NCBI GenBank assembly: GCA_963920665.1
Contig: OY987273.1
Span: 14,510,501-14,574,500 of the forward strand
Direction: 5' to 3'
Source: Straminergon stramineum
Taxonomy: Eukaryota > Streptophyta > Bryopsida > Hypnales > Calliergonaceae
DNA length: 64,000 nt
In this document: positions 13,072 through 24,853 of the stretch, piece by piece
Layout: the number at the start of each line of letters is the position of its first letter
Position numbering within the stretch: position 1 is the first letter of the stretch
Notes under the pieces: generated by a model
Told to the model about the DNA's origin: nothing
The model's input: the letters and a program-made list of their open reading frames with translations, nothing else
Database searches by the model: none
Position numbers and translations under genes: made by a program

Positions 13072-13914
13072 AAAACCAGAACTACACATTAGATGCAGTA
13101 AGGGTATGGAATTCGAAAAGACCATAAACAACAATCACAATAGCAATAGTGTCAACAAATGATTTCGCAAAACAACAATCTAGAGAACTTTGGATGGGAT
13201 AGAAATAAAATCAAGTCCATTGGGAGACATGTATCAGGAGATCTCCCGATGAGGTAAAAATGAAAGAAGTCCATTGGGAGACATGTATTGGGAGATCTCC
13301 CGATGAGGTAGGAATGAAAAGAAGTCCATTGGGAGACATGTATTGGGAGATCTCCCGATGAGGTAGGAATGAAAAGAAATCCATTGGGAGACACGTATTG
13401 GGAGATCTCCCGATGAGGTAGGAATGAAAAGAAATCCATTGGGAGACACGTATTGGGAGATCTCCCGATGAGGTAGGAATGAAAAGAAATCCATTGGGAG
13501 ACACGTATTGGGAGATCTCCCGATGAGGTAAAAATGAAAAGAAACCCATCGGGAAACATGTCTCGGGAGATCTCCCGATGAGGTAGCAAGAAAAAGAAAA
13601 GTCCATGGGGGAGACATGTATCGGGAGATCTCCCAATGAGGTAGGAATGAAAAGAAGTGCATGGGGAGACATGTATTGGGAGATCTCCTGATGAGGTAGC
13701 AATGAAAAGAAGTGTATGGGGAGACATGTATTAGGAGATCTCCCAATGAGGTAGCAATGAAAAGAAGTGCATGGGGAGACATATATCGGGAGATCTCCCA
13801 ATAAGGGCGGACTAAGCTGAAGTCTGTAAAGAGAAATGTATGGGAAGATGTCCTGATGCACTACACTCCGAAAGAAACACATAATAATTCTATCCAATCA
13901 TATTAAAGGTTCAC
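13072..13914 (-). other. Intron of the element C transposase-like gene
   Basis: On the minus strand the upstream exon ends ...AATGAG|GTATTTTGG at 13914, and the downstream exon begins after CTACTTGCAG at 13072. Codon phase is preserved across the junction (phase 0). Almost the whole intron is filled by the palindromic minisatellite. Confidence 0.65.
13211..13870. repeat. 55-bp minisatellite built on the family-1 palindrome
   Basis: Eleven clear units and one degenerate unit, each containing GGGAGATCTCCC. The AGATCT centres fall at 13239, 13293, 13348, 13403, 13458, 13513, 13568, 13626, 13681, 13736 and 13791, so the period is 54-58 bp, usually 55. The linker reads roughly GAGGTAGGAATGAAAAGAAG followed by TCCATTGGGAGACA and CGTATT. 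Units in the middle are nearly identical, which indicates recent tandem amplification. Long minus-strand ORFs across it are repeat artefacts. Confidence 0.9.
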
Positions 13915-15349
13915 CAAAATACCTCATTAGCGTCAGCATGAACGCGCTTCCAACTGTTTCTTGCAGGGAGGAACTTCAATGTGTCCACTCTCCCATTCCC
14001 TATGGACCGCATTTGGTGCAGCATTTGGTCAGCAGTGCTGTTGATGATGGCTTTCATTGTACTAGTGACCTGCATTGTTCGAAGTTGAGGATGCTTGATC
14101 CCTTTGTTCCCGTGGGTCGAGGAAACCACACCTTGCTTGTACAAATCCATGTAATTGTGGTAGGTGGACTTCAGTACTCTGTGAATAATGTACCATGTAG
14201 TGGCACAAACTTCTGATCCTTTTAAAGTAATATATTTCCACTTTCACGTCCAATCCATACTATGCAATTGCTTGCCAACAACGATTCCATACTCTTGACG
14301 CTCTTCAAAAGACTTCGAAAAATATCTCTATCTGACCATCAACGATTTCACCTAGGGAAAAAATTGGCAGCAATGATTGTCATAGCATTTCTTTGAACTG
14401 ACCTTCCGAATTTCATCGTTGCTAGTTTTACGTGTGAACTGTGTCTCCATATGACAAAGGGAGGGTCGACGAACCATAAATCAATACAACACCTTCTCTC
14501 TTCCATCCAAATAGGCAAGGGGATCCAATACATCAGGAAAGGCACGGAAGTGCTCCACCATGTCCTTCAAATTTCGACCATTAGGGAACCAACACTCTGA
14601 AATTGGCCAACGAGTGTGGGTCATGATTACATCATGATCACCTACAAAAATGTCAAGGACGGTTACACCTAAGTGCCCCTCACCAAAGATAGTACTTTGG
14701 AAACTATCGTTTGGCCTCCAACAGTTTATTCGTCCGGATGACAGTAACACACCCACCATATCATTTTGATGGACCTCCAGCCCAGTCCATTCCTCCTGTC
14801 GAATAAATGGACTCGAATCAAAATAGGGATCTTCAATACATTTAACAATGTCCGCGGCACTCCACAGTACCGTCCGGTTCAGGACATCTAAGAGCGTTGT
14901 AAAACCCCTTTGGCAAGGTGCGACCCTAAAATATTGAGCTTCAATGACAAAGGATGACAGGCGTATGAGAACAAATACCCACGGCTCAAATGGAATAGGA
15001 ACTCCAAGCCACTCGCCCTGAGGTCTTGCCTCCACTATAGACACTACTCCGACTTCACCAAATCCTCAATAATAAAGCTTAACCACGTCCCCTACATTCA
15101 TTGGCGAAGTTCAGGTACAAGACTCCTGTGACTCGCCCTCGTCGGCACCATCGCCAATATATGGCATAATTGCATAATCCATCAACTCTGAGACAGAATC
15201 CATCGATTCTGCCCCACTATTGATACAAACCATATCTCGTGTAGGTTCTGAATCTCTATATCTGCAAAATAAAGGACCCAACGTTGAAGTTAGCAAAAGT
15301 CAATTCCAAATGACACTGTCTACAAAATGTTAGGATCAGTCACTACAAA

Positions 15350-16205
15350 TTCATCGGGAGATCTCGTGATCGAAGGAGTGTGCAATAGAAAATACTTGCA
15401 TTTGAAGAAAGAAGTAATATGATGAATTACAAATATTCAATCCGCCCCCCTACAATAACATAATCCGAACATTTAACAATCTTACAATAAGAATGCCCAA
15501 GAAGACCCCACAGTGGTAGATGTCTGGACAGACCTCTCTCGTCTCCGAAGAACACATAACCATTTGGAGATCTCCCGATGGACCCAACAACCACACAGCA
15601 TAACATTTCATCAGGAGATTTCCTGATAGACACAACCCGAAAGTAGGATACAATTCAATAGAAGATCTCAACATACAAACCAAAAATGAGGTCCCCATAC
15701 CCAACCGGAATAATTCTTGAAAGAAGTCATCGGGAGATCTCCCGATCATAGCCATTCGGACTACTTCCACACTCAACTCATCAAGCAATCTCTTGATGAT
15801 CTTCTCGGATATGGATGGACTAAAGTCATCGGGATATCTCCCGATGATATTGGAAAATTTTTGTACATTGATTTCATCGGGATATCTCCCGTTGAGAATG
15901 CAGAATTAACGTTTCCAAAGATCACCGAGAGATCTCCCGATGATAATGCAGAAATTTAGTTCACTGAAATCAATAGAAGATCTTTCGTTGATCTTGCAAA
16001 ATCTTTGTGTTTAGAAGTCATCGGGAGATCTCCCGATGTTCTCCTTATGGATTGTCTAAAGATGTCATCCGATTGACCTAGAAGAACTCCACTAGTCATC
16101 CTCGAAATAAAGTTCCAGAATTATGGCTCTATAGAGACATCGGGAGATCTCCCGATAATAAAGAAATTAACTAAAAGTCCACCAAAGAATCAACGAGAGA
16201 TCTTC
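15350..16205. repeat. Cluster of family-1 palindromes in the first intron of the element C transposase-like gene
   Basis: About twelve copies near 15360, 15567, 15615, 15738, 15793, 15836, 15884, 15933, 15983, 16029, 16146 and 16198, many perfect over CATCGGGAGATCTCCCGATG and others degenerate. Spacing here is irregular (about 45-200 bp), unlike the minisatellite at 13211. The cluster ends near 16205, where a probable non-coding first exon or leader begins. Confidence 0.85.
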
Positions 16206-17200
16206 CGATGGCACAAATCCAAGACATCTATACAATACCGAATGTGATTCGTAGGGTCGTCTATACGTGTAATATACGACTATACGAAACATCTACTGGG
16301 CAAAGACTACACTACTTCCTCCTTGCTCTCGACGTCGGGTTTGTACTCTATGCTAGAGACATTTGTATGAAAGTTTTACTTTGGAAAAAAAATCATTTTG
16401 CTTTAGTGATATGGAGTTCCAAATCTATGATCTCACCATCTTGCATAGGCCATGAACTAGCAATATGGAATCGGTTTACTTCATAATTGTTCACAAAAGC
16501 GCGCATTGACTCTCATCTGTGAAGACTGACTTATAGGTGAATTGATCAGAAATCCATCGGCATCCCCTAGACATGCATAGGTTCCATATTCCGATGAAGA
16601 TGACATTGACACTCATTACATCCTATTCACTCAGTTTGCAATTTCATTGCATTGTCGTCATTCTGGAATTCTCCAACTTACTGAACCACTATGAAAAAAA
16701 GAGAATGATACCTGCAATGAGGGGCTGCGAAAATCAATCGACTTGAACCTCCTACGCCAACGTCACTTGAAGTTACAATTTCCTACTCTTCTCACCTTCA
16801 TTCCACTACTTCGTTCATGTCTGTGAAAGATAGAAAGACTGCGATCGTTGGGGGTGATCACAAACCTCAAATTTGAAATTCATACTTCCCGCCTAAATTT
16901 GATAAGGGCGCTATGTTCCTACATTTCAGATTCTCTGAGCACTCTTAATGGTCGTGCGCGACTGTATGCAGACCGAATTTGAAGAAGTGGTCTTCTCTGA
17001 GATTGTTGACTATAGTCTTGGAGGGCGTGCCAGCCAGCTAGCTTAAATGCTACGGATGAGTTCGTCAAACTTCGATAACAACTCAAATATCTAAAGGCAG
17101 AGAGTGTCCGTGTGGGTCTTGAAGTCGAATCTTCCTCTGATTCTTCAAAGGGCCTGCTTTCAATGTGCTGCTTTTGGTCCATTAAGTCTCCCTCTACAAC
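16206..17200 (-). other. Putative 5' leader region of the element C transposase-like gene
   Basis: Palindrome-free stretch upstream of the palindrome-rich intron, with a locally higher GC content around 16740-17180. By position it should hold the promoter and non-coding first exon. ORFs at 16208-16486 (plus) and 16919-17182 (minus) show no known domain and are not claimed as genes. Confidence 0.3.
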
Positions 17201-17447
17201 TTAATACTCTTGGATTTTGCATCTACCTATTGTACATTATCAACTTCGTTCGACTAATACTGCGTGCCATTTAGCAGAAGAGTTCAAGCTATTTAAAACA
17301 CATCCACACATGTGTATTGTATTGTTATGAAAAAGTCATACTTATAATCATTAAGTTGTTCGAAATACTGGTCCCTTCATGCACGTTTCCAATTACTTCA
17401 CCCTAGTTACTTAAAGGTCCATGACTTATTTCAAGGTTTCAGGGTTA

Positions 17448-17512
17448 CTTCAGGGTTTAGGGTTTAGGGTTAGGTTTAGGGTGTAGGATTTAGGGTTCAG
17501 GGAAAAAGAAAA
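17448..17512 (+). repeat. Interstitial telomere-like repeat tract
   Basis: Degenerate TTTAGGG array (AGGGTTTAGGGTTTAGGG core with variants), with further units near 17565-17582. Too short and degenerate to be a chromosome end. Confidence 0.75.
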
Positions 17513-18984
17513 ATAAGGAAACAAAAATTAGAATAGAGTCCAAGGTTTCTAGGTGTATGAGTTCAAGGTTTAGGGTTTAGGCATACATTGATGTTGGAAT
17601 ATCTTCCAAAATTCTATGGTTCTAAATTTTGGGTTGTGATTTAATTCCTCGGGGGACATTTTCTTGTATCTATATTGTTGAAGATCTTTCTTTGCTTGAG
17701 ACCCTTCTGGAAGATATATTCTTTTTTTTAAGAGTACATTTGGAACGTTCTAGTGTTGTTTTATAGATTAGAAGGATGGATTTCAGTTTTTGAAATCTTT
17801 CTTAGACGATAGAATAAGTTGAATGTTTAGAAGTGCATTTTATATTATAATTTGATGTTGTCATTTTTCACATTCTCTTGTTTTTTATTGATTGCATATT
17901 TATAGAGTAAATAATTGTTTGTTGAGACCAAATATATCATACCCTATCTACAAGTGTGCGATCTTTCTATAGAATTGAGGGAGGGATGTTTGCTTGTTTT
18001 TTTTAATCTACAATGGGAGAACTTTGGGAAACTTGTAGGGTTTTCCTTCTAATGCTTATCACAATGTGTTTTTTTTAAAATTTGTAGACCCGAAAGTTGA
18101 ATGTAAGTAAATGACCAATCATATAATTAGTATTTCATATGATATATGCTTAGGTTTAGGATAAAAAAATGATGACTTCTCCAATTTTGCTTAATTAGAA
18201 ACATGGGCATTCAATGTCTAATATAATCATTGAAGCCTAATATACTTCAAAAATTTGTCCATGTGATATTTAAAATCAAAGCATATGAATTGTATATTCC
18301 AACAAGAAATTAGTGTTTATGAATGGGATAAGTATTTAGGATGAATTAGGCATATGACATAAGAGAAAACTATATTGAAACTTCTCTAATGTAAACTAAG
18401 TAATATAGCCTAGTTCAAGATGTGCCCCCCAAAATATTATAAGTACCAATACAATGTTGTTAATCACCACCGGTCCTCTTTCCTTGATTTTGAAGAAATA
18501 CATAAGTAACATGTCCTTCAATGAGTTCTACAAGTTCAACAATCTCCTTTCAAATAGTTTATTCTTGCAAGTGTATGCAAAATACAAAAGTGAGTCACTC
18601 TTCAACAAAGTTTGTGTTCTAATTTTATCCTACTACCAATGATGCTAGCATGCGAGGTTAGAGCCGTGCACCTGTAAGCTTTGAGTGTGGAACTTATGAG
18701 CCTAAAGCCCCCAAACTTTTGGAGGGAATTTTTTGCACACCAATTTTCTTTGTTAACTTCTTTTTCTAATAGTAGAGAAATGGTTTCTAATTATAGTGAC
18801 TATTGTGAACTATGACCAAATCACCTATAACCATGAATTGTTCTAGTCCTTTTAATTGTCTTGAGATTTTTTCATTGCTACAGGAAAAGAATTTCAAACT
18901 GTGTTGACAAGTTCGAGTACTTAGTTCAATAAGTAGAACAAGAAAAAAAGCCAAACGTTGTAAGTATGCTAGACAAATGTCATT

Positions 18985-19175
18985 AAAATGGACGAAGGAA
19001 AAAAAATGGAGAATCAAAGGAAAAAAATAGGGAAAAAAAATGGGGTCCAAAAGAAAAAAAATGGGGAAAGAAAAAGAAAGGAAATGGAAGAATTGGGGAA
19101 ATAAAATAAAATGGGGAAACTGTGAAAAAAAATGGGTACTGAAAAAAAATGGGAAAGATAAGAAATGATTGGGGA
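18985..19175 (+). repeat. Purine-rich tract of AAAAAAATGGGG-like units
   Basis: Repeated blocks of seven or eight A followed by TGGGG or TAGGG. It gives spurious Phe-rich ORFs on the minus strand. A complementary pyrimidine-rich stretch (TTTTTT/CCCC blocks) lies at 19480-19640, so the two could pair as an imperfect inverted repeat. Confidence 0.6.
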
Positions 19176-20009
19176 TTGAAACCCAAAAAACGATAAAGGA
19201 AAACCATAATGAAAGTACCATTAAAAGAAATCCTAAACACATACGAAAATGAAGGAGCACATAATGGAATTATTTTAAATTAAAGAGTAACTAATTTGCA
19301 AAAGTTTTAAAAATGGAAAAACATAGGGGTAGAAAATGAGTGGAAAAATAATAACATATTCATAATTATATGCCTTACTCAAATAAAGATTAGGGTGGTA
19401 GATTTGAACAAGGTACAATTCATGTAAGTAACTAAGTTCTAATTTATTCCCACATTTCATATTTTTTTATTCCACCATCTACATTTTTTCCCGATGTTTC
19501 TTTTTTTTGCCACCCACTACATAATTTTCCACCTACTTCTTTATGTTGAACTGTCAGTCTATATTTGTTTCCCCCACTATTGTTTTTCCCCTGACCCATA
19601 TTAGTTTTACCCCCCTCTTCCACCATTTTTTTCAACTATAACTTTATGTAGTTTTAGGGCTTCTTCATTACTTCTCTTCAATTCTAGAATGATTTTGGGT
19701 AGTACTTCTTTTGTTATTTTGTTTCTTTAGAGTCTAGGGTCATGTGAAGTTGGTACATCTCGTAAAAGTACATTTTCGCTATTCATATGGCTTCCCTATA
19801 GAAGAAGTGATTTGGAAATTGATGAAACAATCATATTAGTTATTTAGTGATGTTATTTTTGTATAAGCAATTGTAATATGTCATTTACAATTAGAGTGAA
19901 TAGTATTATCTAGGTATGACAATACTTAATTCATCGTAACAATTTTAATTTTCTTATGTTATCAAATTTTTAGTAATCAATACAATATATTTGGTGATGA
20001 TGAATTCCA

Positions 20010-20028
20010 AGGGTTTAGGGTTTAGGGT
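20010..20028 (+). repeat. Interstitial telomere-like repeat (short)
   Basis: AGGGTTTAGGGTTTAGGG, two and a half TTTAGGG units, near the right side of the element C spacer. Confidence 0.6.
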
Positions 20029-20720
20029 CATCATTTTGGGCCTTCATCATACAATATAATGTCGAAATCGCATCACAAAATAATTAATTTCAAATATGTA
20101 CTATGCATATCATTTTGATTTAGGATAATTCATATTTGATTATGGACCTCATGTACTTTGGTAATGGTGTTTTGTATCATTCTTTGAGGTCTGAAAATGT
20201 AATAGCATTTCATCTAGAAGTTTAGGATACATACATGGGTTTATTTTTATAGGTTATTATTTGTCCAAGAACTCAATCACCTTAAACAAAGTATATGTAG
20301 ATCACTCTAGTGGTCTTATTTTGAAATTCATGAGAGTCAATTGATTATTTAATGACTTGTATATAAAGTCTTTGCGAGGGTTAATTACTAGGAGATGAGC
20401 TTTGAAAATGGAAAAAAATGATGTACACAAAAATTATGGGAAAATGAGAGCAAGACTTTTGTGCATAGAAATGTAATGCTTGTGTACATTTTTGAAGTTC
20501 ACTACAAACAATCATCATAATTTGGGCCACAATGGGATAACCTTGCTCCCACTTGTTGCACAAGTGAGTACTTCATCTTATGAGTACTTCAATTTTTGTG
20601 ATCATTTTATGTGGTAGTGTCTAGTAATTTCAAACCTTTGACCAATTATTCCTCCATAACTAAAGAAATGATGAATGAGTTTGAAATTCTAAGCAAATTA
20701 ATCCCCCCTCCTAGTTGTAA

Positions 20721-22005
20721 GCAAGGGATAACTCACTAATGCCCCCTTTACTAATTGCAAGGGAGGGGTAACAAATTAATTCCCCCCCCCACTCATTCTT
20801 ACCATGGGTGAAGTCATCATGACTCGTCCACTGGGGGTCTAGTCGTTTTGACAGACTGTGAGTTTGCCGTCCCAGTTGGCAGTGCCATGAGTGGAGGGCT
20901 CCACGTCGATTTCGCACTCCAGTGCGATTTGTTTTTCTCCCACTGGAGTTGGCAACGTGGGTCTCCTCTCCTCTGTTGGAGCTAGTTTGTTTTGGCCTCC
21001 GTCTTCCTCCTATTCCTCTCTTCTCGGTACTCCCATGCATGTGTTTCAATTTTGCATTTCAACATTGGGAGTGATTTTCATTGTGCATTTGAGTGTCTTT
21101 GGTAGCTCTTGACATATGTCCGCGTAGTGTACAGGAGAGTTGATAGTCGCGCCGCCTTGTATAGTTGCAATTGTCCGCGCCTTCATCTTGGGAGTTGGAT
21201 TTGCTGCGCGCCTTGGATCTAGGATACTTGGAGGCACCTTCATCGGGAGGAAGTTGAAGTGGAGATGTGCAGTCACTATAAGTTTGGATTTCCTCTCTTC
21301 ATTTCTAGCTTATTTTGTAGCATTGATTACATTTTCTGGTTGCATTCAAGGATTTGAAAGTTGGGCGAGGTCCTCCGCGGTAATAACCGTATATGCAAGG
21401 AGTTTAGGGATAGTCTTGAAATGCATTGAATCCATAGTAGGGAAAGCATGATAAGCTAGATGTGTTTGGTCTATTGGACCTGTTTCATTGTTGTTAAGGA
21501 AACCTGAATACCAGGTTGCATTGTCTTCAATTGCACTACTCTTGCTTCAACAGCAACAGCGCCATGACAATGCTATCTTGTTCATTGTAGGAGGCGAAGT
21601 TATTTCTATTGAGTGATTGTATTTTGCACCAGCATTGGAGATTGAAAGAAAACATCAATTTTGCGCTATTAGACGATGCACGGCCAATATGCGAGAGATG
21701 TCCTTGTAGTTTAAATATATGAGGTGCGAATTCATCTCCCTCCAATTTCATTCCATTCAAGTGTAAGTTGCTATCACGTAGTATATACGAATTTTGAATA
21801 GAAGAGTACACTTGTCTTCGTTGAAGTCAGTATGCACATTATGGTGGTTAACAATAATTCCATAGATTCTTTGTCACTTTCTGCATAATGAAATGGATTT
21901 GCACTCTCTAGGACTCCTTGTTTCATTGTGAAATTTGATTTTGGGAGAAGAAGGTGTCGGCCATCCATACGAAATTTGGAGCAGCAACAAGAAGAGTACA
22001 TAGTG
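20721..22005 (+). promoter_or_regulatory. Putative promoter and 5' leader of the element C ParB-like gene
   Basis: Composition changes from AT-rich spacer to a CT/GC-richer stretch, as in the 5' leaders of the equivalent genes in A (32820-33370) and B (50523-51000). No clear TATA box was pinned. ORFs at 20891-21112, 21140-21451 and on the minus strand at 21536-22231 have no recognisable domain. Confidence 0.35.
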
Positions 22006-24547
22006 ATGTCAACATCCTCACCACCACCCAAAAACTCAAATGATTTGACCAACCTGTAAGTTCTTGCCTCCGTCGCGGTATTTGTATTTGTAATATGTAT
22101 TGGCAAGGAAATGGCTCCAAGATTTCCTTCATAGTATGATCCATTAGTTGGACATATGCATTAAAATAAAGATCATGTATTAGGTTGGAGTTGGTTTGTT
22201 GCGGATTAGGTAGAAAAGTGCACACCCGCATGCCATTTGCGATGCCCTAGAATACCGAACCATGAGGTCTCTAGTAATGCAGTGTAATTTGAAATAGTCA
22301 AATTTCCCCTATAACTGTTCATTAGGAGAACTCCCAATGAAAGTTGACTAAGAAAATGCAATACATTGTCACTACGAGATCACTTCGTCGAGAAATAACC
22401 CTAAACCATCATTATGAAACTGGTATTTGAACTGCTGCCAACAACTATTTGGCAAGTAGACCATTGGGAGATCTCCCGATAAAAACAAAAGCAAGATTAA
22501 GTGATGAAACTCCCTGAACATGAATATTATCAAGAGATCTCCCGATAGATTGCAAGCGGTTTTGACTCACGAGATAAAAAATCTACAGAGAAACAAGTGA
22601 ATAAAGTTTTTAAAGAAGAACAATTAAAGAAACCATCGGAAGATCTCCTGATGGAAAACACTACAGTTAGAGTGACTCCTTCCTCAACACATAAGCAACC
22701 TAAAACTGCGAAACGAATTTAGGGTCATGATTACCCATCAGGTCTAGACGAATACATCAGGAGATCTCCCGATGCTAGCTGTAATTTATCAAGAAGGCCG
22801 CTACAATGGGAGATCTCCCAATGCCAGTTTTGAATTATGAGGGATGTCAATGCCATGGGAGATCTCCCGATGCCAGCTTTGAATTATGAAGGATGTGAAT
22901 GCAATGGGAGATCTCCCGATGCCACCTTTGATTTATGAAGGATGTGAATGCAACAGGAGATTTTCCGATGCTAGCTTCAATTTATCAAGGATGGGAATGC
23001 AAAGGCAGATCTTCCGGTATCTTCTTTTAATTTGATAGCTCGATGCAATTTCCTGTAGAATAAATTCCTGAATAGAGTTACCACTAGTCGAGTACCGGGA
23101 AAATACAAAGGATCATCAGGAGATCTCCTGATGTAGAAGGTCTTCAATTTACACTCAATTCCTCGTGATCCAATCAATCTAATATATTTTTATCTTCTTG
23201 CGCATAATGAATATAAAAAAAGAACTCCTACGAGCCTTTCACCTATAGAACTATTAAAGTTTTGCGATAGCTGGGTGCATTCGTATCAATATCATGGCAA
23301 GAACTTTCCAGGAGCAGTGTTCCAATGCGATCGGAAAGTCTCAGCTTGGGGCCTTGAGTGGATTGAGGAGGAAGATGGAACAGTCATCATATCCCTGAAG
23401 CTTACCTTCAACGATAAAGGTCACATGACAAACGGGTTAGCTATCTCAGAGCTACAAGGTTTGGATAACACCACAATCCTCGTTATTGTCGAAGAAATGG
23501 TTCCCAAGACTAATGAGCAAAAGAAATATGGTTTGATCCTAGACTATGCCACTATGGATCTTGACATGTGTGAGTACTATACGGAAGGGGATTTTAGAGA
23601 AACCAGACAGAACCCACTTTTGGACTCCTCAGGAGATGAAGAATGAATGGGACATTCTAGACGAGACCAGGCAACAACCGAAGCCGACTGCTGCACCCAC
23701 ACCTCCAAAGCCATCTCCCACCAAGAAGGGAAAGAAGCGGAAAGCCATTGCCGGTGGATCGGGAGATGAAGTGGTAGAGGAGCCAATGGGCAAGGGCAAG
23801 GGAAAAAAGAAGCTGAAGGCTATAAAGTTGACATTGCATCGGGCCGTGAACATGACGGATGTTGAGGTCGGGAAGCTCGATCCCGATTAGATTGAAGAAA
23901 TAAACAAGCTGTACAACCAGGTATTCAAGCCAATGTACAAATGGGAGAAGAAGCCACTTGTGAATGCAAAAGGTGAACTCCTATGAGTGCACTACAAGAA
24001 CCTTCACAAGGCTCCTCTTGGTGTACTGGTGTATAGAGGCATTGAGCCCCAACGCCTCAAGGGAATCAAGAATCAGATTCTCGTTGATGCTGACTATCAT
24101 TTTGAGAACCGATACATTACTGTCCTACCTCTAAAGAGAGGACCATATGGGATGGACAATGTTGTGGAATTTTGGGATTCATGTTCGAAGGCGGAAAGTC
24201 TAACTACCAAATCCCATTACTACATTATTGATGGTCATCACATAGTGCAAGTGCACCAGGAGTTGGTTGAGTCAAGACATATCTTTGAAGCTGATAAGTA
24301 GTTGGCCTCGACGTTCAACATAATTCCGATCTGGGAATCGTACTCTACCAAGAAGAATGATATAATGCATCTCTCCAAGGTGCTGAACTAGAATATTGTT
24401 GGAGAATAGAAGGAGCAGAGTTTCTCTAAGCAAATTGCGTATGCTCAAATAAAGTGGAAGGATATGGGCAGCCCGATGCCAGCATGTGGAGGTCGAACGC
24501 ACTCCGTTGAGTACAATATAAGTGTCCCTCACAGAATGTCGAATCAT
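22006..24547 (+). pseudogene. ParB-like N-terminal module of the element C multi-domain gene
   Basis: Exon 1 starts at 22006 (MSTSSPPPKNSNDL) and ends with AACCT|GTAAGT at 22055. The next exon starts after GCGATAG at 23271, and the reading frame joins cleanly (Asn-Leu-Trp-Val-His). It then encodes an N-terminal domain of about 125 residues, a Lys-rich linker and a ParB/sulfiredoxin-like domain with HYYIIDGHHIVQVH, which resembles the (D/N)GxHR motif of ParB-like proteins. The Arg after the second His is replaced. The intron between 22056 and 23270 carries about a dozen family-1 palindromes. A frameshift near 23640 and TAG codons at 23888, 24301 and twice more near 24390-24410 break the frame. 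ParB family members bind DNA palindromes or act as nucleases; the role here is inference. Confidence 0.6.
22325..23135. repeat. Cluster of family-1 palindromes in intron 1 of the ParB-like gene
   Basis: Copies near 22330, 22470, 22535, 22643, 22762, 22811, 22862, 22912, 22961, 23012 and 23124. Those at 22811-22961 form a short tandem run with a period of about 50 bp and linkers of the GCCAGCTTTGAATTATGAAG type. Confidence 0.85.
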
Positions 24548-24853
24548 TGTACCTTCTTTTTTTGTTGCCTATGCTTAGCCATCAAGGGATCTCCCGATGT
24601 CTAGCCAGCGAAAGATCTTTAGATGCCTCCGGATTTCCAATCGTCTTTGATGAAGTTGGGATTCCTCTGATTTGTCGCACTACGGGCTTGTATTGGAGAA
24701 TCAACGGGAGATCTCCCGGTAGATTTGGGACAATGCTTTACGTGATACTATTGAGATATAGAGCGCTGGTTACTCCTTGAATCCAAGAAGTGAACCAACG
24801 GGAGATCTCCTGATGCTATTTAGATTTACGTACTCTACAGGTTTTCAAAGACG
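24548..24853 (+). other. Palindrome-bearing intron of the element C multi-domain gene
   Basis: Non-coding gap between two coding blocks, with family-1 palindromes near 24590, 24616, 24712 and 24806. Exact splice sites are uncertain; a 3' site near 24887 (GTGCAAG) is possible. Confidence 0.5.

Larger units (their letters stand above)
11134..15233 (-). pseudogene. Transposase-like gene of element C (DUF7869-type), with introns
   Basis: The start at 15233 follows a 3' splice site (TTTTGCAG near 15263). Exons cover an N-terminal domain (about 15233-14350) with a Cys motif (SSKKCYDNHCCQ) that parallels the one in A and B, then an exon at 13911-14150, an intron of about 840 bp, then exons from 13071 onward with a C-x2-C motif (FAKCMKCNEL). 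The RNase H-like part carries LQLDNSAKDNKN and, 30 residues on, VGHTHKDIDAYF. The C-terminal domain (11134-11550) is aromatic-rich (VLLRPKD, LLQYWRPDN). Stops at about 15110, 14480, 12830 and 12430 break it. The family's role is inferred from position at an element end and the acidic/His signature. Homology to the A and B genes is clear over the whole length. Confidence 0.75.
17201..20720. other. Gene-free AT-rich spacer of element C
   Basis: No gene recognised in 3.5 kb. Palindromes are absent. It holds telomere-like tracts and a purine-rich/pyrimidine-rich pair (18985-19175 and 19480-19640). It lies between the divergent 5' ends of the transposase-like gene and the ParB-like gene, matching the spacers of A and B in position but not obviously in sequence. 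Confidence 0.55.

Noticed and set aside
13211..13870. CRISPR-like array
   Set aside because: The repeats are direct but the linkers between palindromes are also repeated, there are no unique spacers and no cas genes, and the context is a plant nuclear element.
13152..13897. Three overlapping minus-strand ORFs of 182-228 codons with repeated GDLPIHVS-type peptides
   Set aside because: They are translations of the 55-bp palindromic minisatellite, open in all three frames, and lie within a GT-AG intron of the transposase-like gene.
17448..17582. Chromosome end or telomere
   Set aside because: The TTTAGGG units are few, degenerate and internal to element C.
18787..19260. Phe-rich membrane-like protein
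   Set aside because: Translation of the A-rich/G-rich tract on the minus strand; no homologous frame in A or B.
21536..22231. Minus-strand ORFs upstream of the element C ParB-like gene
   Set aside because: No domain, and the plus strand here carries exon 1 with a start codon and a splice donor that joins in frame to 23271.
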